Positions 16,814 to 23,868 of a stretch of 64,000 nt of DNA are shown piece after piece. Position numbers and translations under genes: made by a program. Source of the DNA: an uncultured Prevotellaceae bacterium (GTDB taxonomy: Bacteria > Bacteroidota > Bacteroidia > Bacteroidales > Bacteroidaceae); contig ONDP01000002.1 in the NCBI GenBank assembly GCA_900316645.1, positions 1-64,000 of the forward strand, given 5' to 3'. Position 1 is the stretch's first letter. Each line of letters opens with the position of its first letter. The notes below the pieces were generated by a model. The model was given only the letters and a program-made list of their open reading frames with translations. It did not search any database and was not told where the DNA came from.

Positions 16814-18538
16814 ATGAATATGAAAACTATATTTAAATCATTGCTATTCCTTATGGCAGTCACCACAGGGATGACACTCTCCAGTTGTAGCAGTGACAAC
16901 AATCTGCCTGCAGCCGATGCATTGTTCCGTCCTGTTCTGACAGAGAACAACAACATCGAGCATGGCTTGGATGAAAATCTTTCGCCCTACATGATTGTTA
17001 CGTGGGACAATTTCACTGATGCTACTCAGTATGTAATCACCGCTGTTGCCAACGATGGTAGCGATAGCCAGACCATCACAACTGACACCACTATTTGTCA
17101 GTTCAACAACTTGCAGTACGACAAGGAGTACAACGTCAGTATCCATTGCGAGAACACCACAACTGGTCTTTCCTCTAAGGATTTCACTCTGACAACTACA
17201 ACGTTGGATTATCCTACGAAATTATCCTCTGTATCGACCTCCGATGTTATAGATACGCAAGTTCGTATCTCATGGAGTGATGTATCTTATGACGTACTCG
17301 AAATTGTCAAAGATAATAACGACGAGGTTATCGCTACTATTGAACTGACTGACGAAGATAATGAAGCTGGGTCTATCATTGTTCGTAATCTTGATCCTTC
17401 AACGTCCTATCGCGTACTTGCTTATGCCAACGATGAGTATCTGGGTAAGAAGCGTTTTACTACGACTGGTGAGGAAAACTACGGTGATGATGTTGTCATT
17501 GACTTGCGTAGTCTAACGGAAGAAGAAAGTGCAAAGTATATCACTACAGATTTGATTACAGCAGACATTGAGGCTAACCCCGACAAGAATATTACATACG
17601 TTCTTCAAGGTGGAGTTAAGTACACGATTTCTTCACTCGCCATCCCTGCATATGCAAAACGCCTGAAGTTTGTTACGGGTCTTACCTTAGCTGGTAATGC
17701 TGAATTTATCAATAGCAGTGCAATAACCGTTGCCAAAGGTGTAGAAATTGAAGCAATTGAGTTTGAGAAAATTCATTTCTATGCAGGTAATGGCGAAGAA
17801 GATGTTAAGACCAACACTAAAAAAGGATTCAGCAGTAAACAAGTATTCAACATCAATGGAACTGGTACTACTGTAAAATCTTTGTCATTCAAGAGTTGCC
17901 GCGTTGACAACTATCGTGCCGTAGTTCGTGGACAGACTGTAAATGACCACATCCAGAATACTGTTTTTGATGACTGTATTATCAATGGTATCGGTGACCA
18001 AGGTGTAATTACAAATGCAGATAAGGGAGGTGACTTCCAGTCAATGAAGGCGACCAATTGCACATTCACAAACATCGTAATGTTTGCTGACCTTCGTAAG
18101 ACAAAAGGTGCCGTGACAATGGACTTCGAGAACTGCACATTCTGTTATGCTCCTGTTGAGACAACAGCAAATGCAAATACTCCATTATTCCGTTTCGGCA
18201 GCAATACTGTAACTCTTAACATAAAGAAAACACTTTTTGGACCATCAATGTTTACAAAAGATGGTAAAGGGGTAGATGCTGGAATTACAACTTACAAAGC
18301 TGGTGAAAATGGGTCTATCCTTCTAAATGCATCAAAGACCACTGTTAACGTAGAGAATAGCTACAAAACAGATTTCACCTATACTCCATTTGGAGAAACA
18401 GCAACCATCTATCCTATTGAAGGTCTCACCGAAAGCAAGTTGAGCGAGACGGGACTTTGGAAAGCTCCTGCAGAAGGCATCTTTAATGTTATAGGTAAAC
18501 TTGATGAGACAGGCATCGGTGATGCTCGCTGGTTCTAA
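16814..18538 (+). CDS. Surface lipoprotein, FnIII plus DUF4957/DUF5123-like (pectin PUL SGBP position)
   Basis: A 574-aa lipoprotein taken from the ATG at 16814, since the longer frame starts with TTG inside the susD gene. The lipobox is LSSC near residue 24. Two fibronectin-III-like modules follow (about 35-130 and 135-220), the first with SPYMIVTWDNFTDATQYVI. A right-handed beta-helix-like C-terminal part has repeating short strands (FKSCRVDNYRAVV, FDDCIINGIG, CTFTNIVMF), as in DUF4957/DUF5123 proteins. Its place after SusD suggests a surface glycan-binding protein for pectin. Catalytic pectate-lyase residues were not seen. The operon ends with a terminator after it. Confidence 0.75.
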   Translation: MNMKTIFKSLLFLMAVTTGMTLSSCSSDNNLPAADALFRPVLTENNNIEHGLDENLSPYMIVTWDNFTDATQYVITAVANDGSDSQTITTDTTICQFNNLQYDKEYNVSIHCENTTTGLSSKDFTLTTTTLDYPTKLSSVSTSDVIDTQVRISWSDVSYDVLEIVKDNNDEVIATIELTDEDNEAGSIIVRNLDPSTSYRVLAYANDEYLGKKRFTTTGEENYGDDVVIDLRSLTEEESAKYITTDLITADIEANPDKNITYVLQGGVKYTISSLAIPAYAKRLKFVTGLTLAGNAEFINSSAITVAKGVEIEAIEFEKIHFYAGNGEEDVKTNTKKGFSSKQVFNINGTGTTVKSLSFKSCRVDNYRAVVRGQTVNDHIQNTVFDDCIINGIGDQGVITNADKGGDFQSMKATNCTFTNIVMFADLRKTKGAVTMDFENCTFCYAPVETTANANTPLFRFGSNTVTLNIKKTLFGPSMFTKDGKGVDAGITTYKAGENGSILLNASKTTVNVENSYKTDFTYTPFGETATIYPIEGLTESKLSETGLWKAPAEGIFNVIGKLDETGIGDARWF

Positions 18539-18557
18539 ATTTTAATACCTTTATATT

Positions 18558-18600
18558 AATCGGAAGAGTGGTTAACGCTATCTCTTCCGATTTCGTTTTT
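18558..18600 (+). terminator. Terminator of the SusC/SusD operon
   Basis: 11-bp perfect arms (AATCGGAAGAG with CTCTTCCGATT) around a 13-nt loop, followed by a T-rich stretch. Confidence 0.85.
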
Positions 18601-18610
18601 CTGCAGAATG

Positions 18611-18642
18611 TTTGGCTGTTTGAAAAAAATATCTTACCTTTG
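18611..18642 (+). promoter_or_regulatory. Promoter of the GH28 gene
   Basis: TTTG at 18611-18614, 20 nt, TACCTTTG at 18635-18642: a perfect consensus promoter in front of a gene that is now frameshifted. Confidence 0.75.
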
Positions 18643-18677
18643 TAAACTATAAATAATAAACTAAAAAAAAACAAATC

Positions 18678-20214
18678 ATGAATATGAAAAGATGGATTAA
18701 GACTTTTGTTATTATAGCCCTTGCCATCTGCTGTGGAAACTCCATGATGGCCCAAGTTATCAGTTTCTCCATGGAAGAAGAAAAAAGTGTTAAGAATACA
18801 CCCGATGGATGGGCTGAAGTTAACCTGCCAAAGGATTTGCCTACTTTTACAGAAGCAAACACATTCTATATCACCGACTTTGGTGCGTCACCAACCGCTG
18901 CTGACAATACAGAAGCTATTCAGAAAGCGCTCGATGCTGCTAACAGTGCCCACATGGATGTTCGGACGTATCACCGTTGGTTCAAAAACGGTATTGCACC
19001 TTTGTGCAGAGGCTACATTGAAACTACTTGCTTATAGTGATCAGCCTGATCATACAACAAAGACACCCTATATCACAGGAAAAAGCGGAGCCTCTGATAT
19101 TGTGATAGAAGGAGAAAACAATGAGACATCAATTATCGAAGGCCAAGGCGGTCCTTGGTGGGATGCAGTAGAAGCCAAAGTATCAGGTTTGCAACGCGGT
19201 TCTATCATCCGTTTCCATCAAGGCGAACGCTATCTGTTCCGCAACTTCCGTATACAGAATGCACCTGGTACCAATCTGACTATCGGACAGTCTGGCAAGG
19301 GCGCACACAATACTGTTCATGATATAAGCATCTATGCTCCTGCCTCATCAGACTCAGACCCCTCACATAACACTGACGGTATTCCTATCTGGACACAATA
19401 TGTTAACATCTACAACTGTTACATAGATACTGGTGATGATAATGTGGTAACTGACAGCGATGCACAATATGTCCACGTTTGGAACTGTAATTTCAAGGCT
19501 GGTCATGGAGCATCTCTTGGCAGTTTTACTGTGAATATGCATCACATCATTTATGAGAATTTGGTCTTCGATGGCACTGAGGCAGGTTTCCGCTTAAAGT
19601 CAAACAATGAAAGAAGCGGTAAAGTGCATGATATCATCTTCCGAAACTGCACCATGACAAACGTCGCCAATCCTATCAGTCTAACCTGTTGGTATGACCT
19701 ATCTTATGACAAACTGACCCCAGAGACATTCGATGCTAATCCTGAAGCAAAAACTGAGACCACTCCCGAATACTACGACATCCTGATACAGAATGTAAAG
19801 GCCGAGGGGTACGACAGCAAAAACAGCAACAACAAGAACTATAATGGCATTTATATTTTCGGTCGTCCTGAAAGCTATGTTCACGATGTGACTTTCGACA
19901 ACGTTCAGATATCTCATCGTAATGGCGTACGTCTGTTTTTCTGCAAAGACATCAAGTTTATCAACGGTTGTTCATTTACGAAGACAAAAACAAACACAGA
20001 AGTTTTGGCTACTGATACGGACTTAAGTACAGTTATGGAAAATTCGTATAAGGCAACCTATACTTGGAACATATCCACTAAGATAAATAGTGTTTCCACA
20101 TCGGATGCCTTATTCAAATCCACAGAATACTACAACATGCAAGGGCAAAAACTCAATTGTATACCTAGTAAACATGGGATATACATAAAAAGTGGCAAAA
20201 AGATTTTTTATTGA
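18678..20214 (+). pseudogene. GH28 polygalacturonase, frameshifted near its N-terminus
   Basis: The frame from 18678 encodes a signal peptide and the start of a GH28 domain (FYITDFGASPTAADNTEAIQKALDAANSAH), then loses similarity. The family continues in the next frame from about 18960 (GSKTVLHLCAEATLKLL onward) to 20214. Judged against GH28 proteins, a dozen residues are also missing at the join, so a small deletion is more likely than one base. All catalytic motifs survive downstream: NTDG, TGDDN, GHG and RLK. The C-terminus (YYNMQGQKL...GIYIKSGKK) resembles the short sorting-like tails common in Prevotella secreted enzymes. A sequencing error cannot be excluded. Confidence 0.8.
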
Positions 20215-20240
20215 GTATTCTACCATCTCCCCTCAACTAC

Positions 20241-20279
20241 AATCGGGCAGATGCGCAATCATCTGCCCGATTTGTTTTT
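20241..20279 (+). terminator. Hairpin copy 1 / terminator after the GH28 gene
   Basis: 13-bp arms AATCGGGCAGATG and CATCTGCCCGATT around loop CGCAAT, then TTGTTTTT. A second copy with a compensatory base-pair change lies at 21224-21255, so the two bracket the HU-like gene. Confidence 0.85.
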
Positions 20280-20339
20280 CTGTAAAATTCCGCAAAAGAT
20301 TTTCTTTCAAAGGAAAATTCCTGACATAGCTAAATACAC

Positions 20340-20427
20340 GAGTTAACGTCTTAAATCGATTGAGTTAACTCGATTTGCCATTTGAGTTAACTCATTTGAT
20401 CAATCGAGTTAACTCAGTTTTTTGAGG
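20340..20427. repeat. Four GAGTTAACTC sites at exact 22-bp spacing
   Basis: The palindrome GAGTTAACTC begins at 20362, 20384 and 20406, and a divergent copy (GAGTTAACGT) begins at 20340. All steps are exactly 22 bp while the 12-nt spacers differ in sequence. The surrounding 454-bp gap (20215-20668) otherwise holds the GH28 terminator, a 19-bp tandem duplication and a likely promoter. Confidence 0.9.
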
Positions 20428-20521
20428 CGTTTTTTGTTACATAAAGATTTGTTGACAAAACCTGGGTAGAAATATATAAAATTATCAAGAATAAACTGAA
20501 AGAAACGGAAGGAAACTACTT

Positions 20522-20559
20522 TATCTCGCAGAAACTGGCATATCTCGCAGAAACTGGCG
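20522..20559. repeat. 19-bp tandem duplication
   Basis: TATCTCGCAGAAACTGGCA at 20522-20540 is followed directly by a copy differing only in its last base (20541-20559). It lies about 30 bp upstream of the probable -7 box of the HU-like gene. Confidence 0.9.
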
Positions 20560-20588
20560 TAAACCCGCAACAAGGTTTTCCAATGTTG

Positions 20589-20596
20589 TACCTTTG
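20589..20596 (+). promoter_or_regulatory. Probable -7 box of the HU-like gene
   Basis: TACCTTTG matches TAnnTTTG. The expected -33 region reads as a GC-containing sequence without TTTG, and the 19-bp duplication sits just upstream, which suggests activator dependence. The 5' UTR would be about 65 nt. Confidence 0.5.
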
Positions 20597-20668
20597 CATC
20601 GTCAGTTCACAAGAACAATGGTGTTCAAGTGGAATATATAAGTCCCCTACTGACAAGGGGCAAAGATA

Positions 20669-21208
20669 ATGGCATTAACAGTACAAATGTACAAAGTTCA
20701 CAACCACTTAACTAATGAGGACATCGTTATTCCTCGTCTGGTGCATCAGCAGACAATGGATTTCAACCAGCTCTGTGAGTACTTGGCTGATGGCTCAACT
20801 GTGACAGCAGCAGATGTGTCAGCGGTGATGAAACAGATTGAGTCACGTTTGCCCTTGGTTTTAGGCCTCAATGCGAAGGTCATTTGCTCACCAGAGGGAT
20901 TGACTTTCCGTCCGAAGGTGTCAGGAAGTATTACACAAAAGCAACTGAAGGAGAAGTTGCAGGCCAAACTGGCAGAAGATCCTTCACTTGACATTGATGT
21001 GGACCGTGCTCTGACGGTGTCCGACTTGACAACAGGTGACCTGACGGCGAGTATAGACATCTCGCTGCCAAAGAAATGGACGGAACGTTTCCATACGAAG
21101 GCAGAGTTCAAGCGTATTATGAAAACACCAGAGGAGGAAGAGCAGAACTCTGATAACGATACGCAGGGTGGTGGCAGCAACTCTGGCGGTCCTTCAACGG
21201 AAGGATAA
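20669..21208 (+). CDS. HU-like DNA-binding protein with acidic Gly/Ser tail
   Basis: A 179-aa protein. The first 125 residues match the HU/IHF-like fold family common in Bacteroidetes (HU-DNA_bdg type): a start VQMYKVHNHLTNEDIVIPRL, a helical pair and an extended beta-arm region with ITQKQLKEKLQ. The last 30 residues are low-complexity and acidic to Gly/Ser rich (TPEEEEQNSDNDTQ), unlike ordinary HU at 90 aa. Such paralogues are usually scattered in multiple copies and may bind specific DNA structures. It lies between two near-identical hairpins and downstream of a phased repeat array, inside a pectin locus, which suggests an inserted module. Its target is unknown. Confidence 0.7.
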   Translation: MALTVQMYKVHNHLTNEDIVIPRLVHQQTMDFNQLCEYLADGSTVTAADVSAVMKQIESRLPLVLGLNAKVICSPEGLTFRPKVSGSITQKQLKEKLQAKLAEDPSLDIDVDRALTVSDLTTGDLTASIDISLPKKWTERFHTKAEFKRIMKTPEEEEQNSDNDTQGGGSNSGGPSTEG

Positions 21209-21223
21209 AGCACGGATAATTAA

Positions 21224-21262
21224 AATCGGACAGATGCGCAATCATCTGTCCGATTTGTTGTT
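21224..21262 (+). terminator. Hairpin copy 2 / terminator after the HU-like gene
   Basis: Arms AATCGGACAGATG and CATCTGTCCGATT around the same CGCAAT loop as copy 1, followed by TGTTGTTT. One G-C pair of copy 1 is A-T here on both arms, so the structure is conserved while the sequence changes. Confidence 0.8.
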
Positions 21263-21283
21263 TATGCATCAGCAGTTGTCTTT

Positions 21284-22369
21284 TTATTCGCACAATTCCA
21301 AAGCCATTAGATTCATCAGCCTGCATTGCTCAGCAGTAAGCTTTCTTTTCTCATTATGGTGCTCCCAAGGAGAAAGCATCAGCAGCTTGCCTTGTGCGCA
21401 GGCATCAAACTGCTCCCCATGAGGCTTCGACAATGGGGTAAAGCCGTTTTCCAATAACACGATTGTGGGCAGTCCTGCGTTGAAAGCTTCGCGCATAACC
21501 CTTTTCTCGCCTGGCGAGATGGCTGGTGAAACGAGGATAGTTCCCTTCCTTGCTGCTTCAAGATACCTCTGCACCTCCCTTTCCAAATCGCAGCCAACCA
21601 TTCGGCGCGACACCCGAACAAACATACGCTGGGGCGCATTCAGGAGTTCGCGATTGCCAATGCCATTATACTGCTGGTCTCCTTTTCTTAAGTTGAAGAA
21701 TGGTCGCAACCAGTCTGGTCGGGCACGCTTCATCATTAATCGTCGAGGATTATCGCGAAGGTAGTTCTGCCAAGTGGGTAGTTCATCATAGGAGCGAAGC
21801 ACCAAGTCATTATAGCCTTTAGCAAAGAGGGGCTCGTAAGGCTTGCTTTCTTGCGAGGGGAGGAGGCTTTCTTGCGACGGCACAGCCGTCACCTGCAGAG
21901 AAGACTGTGCCTCTTCCTCAGCCCCGTCTTTCTCTGTGGGCTGCGGTTTGGCCGCTGCTATTGCGTTTATCATCCGCTGTGCCTTCCTGCACCCAGCCTT
22001 GAACCCAGAGATCACTTGCCCTAAATGCACAGGCAGTGGAGCAGTCACAAAGAGGATGCCATGCATGTGGTCAGGCATCATCTGCACAGCCTTTATCTCT
22101 ATCTGCGGGTAGAAACCAGGAATGCCCATCCATTCGCTCTGTACGGCTTTACCCAGTTCCGTCAGTTCAATTCGTGGTTCCTCATTGCTTCCTCGTTCAG
22201 CAAAAGGATTGCCCACAATACGACCAAAGAGCGGTCTGCGTCCTTCCACTTCCAGCGTAATCATGTACATACGTCGTTCCGTGTAGTCGTGATGGTCATC
22301 ACGGCGTTTCATCGAGGCTTTCTTCTCTCCTGCGTATTTCTTCTTTGCAGCTATTTGCTCTTCAGTCAT
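21284..22369 (-). CDS. RAYT/IS200-type Y1 transposase with C-terminal Rossmann-like domain
   Basis: A 361-aa protein. The N-terminal half is a Y1_Tnp HUH nuclease of the REP-associated type: the metal-binding HUH motif is MPDHMHGILFV, and the candidate catalytic tyrosine lies in KGYNDLVLRSYDEL, followed by a RAYT-like segment YLRDNPRRLMM. A proline/serine-rich linker (about 140-175) splits the domain. The last 120 residues are extra to ordinary RAYTs. They include GTILVSPAISPGEKRVMREA, LPTIVLLENGF and ACAQGKLLMLSPW, which resembles the DprA/LOG Rossmann-like fold. It follows the PL9 gene by 41 nt on the same strand and ends 22 nt from hairpin copy 2. No inverted repeats or target duplications were seen, so it is probably a domesticated or REP-serving enzyme. 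Confidence 0.8.
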   Translation of the reverse strand: MTEEQIAAKKKYAGEKKASMKRRDDHHDYTERRMYMITLEVEGRRPLFGRIVGNPFAERGSNEEPRIELTELGKAVQSEWMGIPGFYPQIEIKAVQMMPDHMHGILFVTAPLPVHLGQVISGFKAGCRKAQRMINAIAAAKPQPTEKDGAEEEAQSSLQVTAVPSQESLLPSQESKPYEPLFAKGYNDLVLRSYDELPTWQNYLRDNPRRLMMKRARPDWLRPFFNLRKGDQQYNGIGNRELLNAPQRMFVRVSRRMVGCDLEREVQRYLEAARKGTILVSPAISPGEKRVMREAFNAGLPTIVLLENGFTPLSKPHGEQFDACAQGKLLMLSPWEHHNEKRKLTAEQCRLMNLMALELCE

Positions 22370-22410
22370 TTTGTTACGTTATGACTTCGTAATGGGGCTT
22401 CTTTTGTATT

Positions 22411-23859
22411 CTACTTTTGCATATATTTTCTTCCACCTTGAATGACGAGTCCTTTGTAGTTGCTGTCTACCTGTTGGCCTTTGATGTTGTAGCGTGGCAT
22501 GTTGGGGTTCAACTCGGAACCTTTGATGCTGATGGCATTAATGCCGGCAGGTGTGCCGTACTCATAACAACCTAAATCTGGAGCAGTACCATTGAAAGTG
22601 ACATAATCGGCAATCTTATCACCGCTGAAATCGGTGTAAGCCTGTCCTTTGTCAACCAAATTGGTAGCTGTGCTCTTTAGATGGAACTCTGTAGTAGAAG
22701 GCAATGAGCCGTCTGCATTACGAGGCGCGAGAATGATACTCTCTATATCAAGTCCTTCGAAATCAGATTCTGTTACTGAGAATCCCTCATTCCAAGTGTT
22801 GTGGTCATCTGTGATGGTTGCACTGGCATATTTGTCAAAGTGCGAATTTGAAGGCGAGAGGCTTATGTTATTCTTAATCACAAGTGTGTAGTCATAGGGA
22901 TTCCCGAAGCCATAGTTGTGCTTGTTTTGATATGCAGTACAGTTGATGACCTTCATGTTGCCGGCATTGTTGTTCTGGTCGAACCCTTTGCTGCGATGTC
23001 CTACAGCAAGACAACGATAGAGCTCAACATTGTGCAAGGTTCCTTTGCCGCCAACCTTGAAACCGTTGGGGTTGCCACCATTAGCAAAATTGGAGAGATC
23101 CTTGCCAGCAAAGCACGCTAAATCTTTATCTACACCAGTCACACGTGGATGGGCAGAAAGATCATAGGAGGCAGGTCCGTTGTTGAAGGTAATGCAGTTG
23201 ATATAGACCGTAGGTGCTCCATCAGTGACACGTTCAAAGGAATCCCATCCGTCATCAGAGTTGTTCCAAGAACGACAGCCGATGTAAACGTTTCCTGAGC
23301 AGGCATCTCCCTGTTTGTCTGCAAAGCCGTCGGCATTACCTCCATTGTCCTGATAGTCGAAATTGTCGTGTGAATCACAATTGACGACAGTATTATGACC
23401 TCCGCTACGCAGTTGAATACCGGCATTGCAGCAACCATACACTTCAAGTTGTTCGAGTATGCAGTACTTGGCCTTTTCCAGCCAAATGCCCTTGTAGCCA
23501 GAGTAGCGAATGGTAATCCCCTTGATATGTACATAGTCACCACTGACTGTTACACCATTCGTTCCGTTAGCAGCCTTCTGAAAATCCAGAATGGGTTTCT
23601 CGTCTTGATAGGCACTGATGGTTATCATGTTGTCGGCAGTTCCAGCCTTATTGATTTTAAGATTGGCAGTCAGATCATATTGTCCTCCCAATAGATAGAG
23701 AACATCGCCAGCCTGTAACTTGCTGACAGCAGAGGTTAGAGAGCCAGGCATCGCCTTTGAATATGTAGAACCGGAACCAGTGGGCGATACGTAATAATCA
23801 GTAGCCCATACTGTTATTGCTGAAACGGCAAGCAGGCAAAGTGTTGCTATTCTTTTCAT
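22411..23859 (-). CDS. Secreted PL9-family pectate lyase
   Basis: A 482-aa protein from the ATG at 23859; a TTG nine bases upstream is in frame but unlikely. A signal peptide (ending near TVWA) precedes a parallel beta-helix. PL9 calcium and catalytic elements are present: NADGFADKQG, NNSDDGWDSFE and NGFKVGG, with K in NGFK as the expected Bronsted base. PL9 lyases cleave polygalacturonate or rhamnogalacturonan backbones by beta-elimination. The C-terminus (RYNIKGQQVDS, then GGRKYMQK) resembles the tail of the GH28 at 20214. It starts 9 nt after the stop of the GH28-GH105 gene and is translated as its operon partner. Confidence 0.88.
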   Translation of the reverse strand: MKRIATLCLLAVSAITVWATDYYVSPTGSGSTYSKAMPGSLTSAVSKLQAGDVLYLLGGQYDLTANLKINKAGTADNMITISAYQDEKPILDFQKAANGTNGVTVSGDYVHIKGITIRYSGYKGIWLEKAKYCILEQLEVYGCCNAGIQLRSGGHNTVVNCDSHDNFDYQDNGGNADGFADKQGDACSGNVYIGCRSWNNSDDGWDSFERVTDGAPTVYINCITFNNGPASYDLSAHPRVTGVDKDLACFAGKDLSNFANGGNPNGFKVGGKGTLHNVELYRCLAVGHRSKGFDQNNNAGNMKVINCTAYQNKHNYGFGNPYDYTLVIKNNISLSPSNSHFDKYASATITDDHNTWNEGFSVTESDFEGLDIESIILAPRNADGSLPSTTEFHLKSTATNLVDKGQAYTDFSGDKIADYVTFNGTAPDLGCYEYGTPAGINAISIKGSELNPNMPRYNIKGQQVDSNYKGLVIQGGRKYMQK

Positions 23860-23868
23860 TTCTATCAA

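Noticed and set aside
20340-20427. CRISPR-like array
   Set aside because: The repeat is only 10 bp and palindromic, spacers are 12 nt, and no cas gene is near; far below CRISPR dimensions.
21284-22369. A complete IS200/IS605 insertion sequence
   Set aside because: No TnpB gene or typical left and right end structures were found; the protein fits a single-copy RAYT better.
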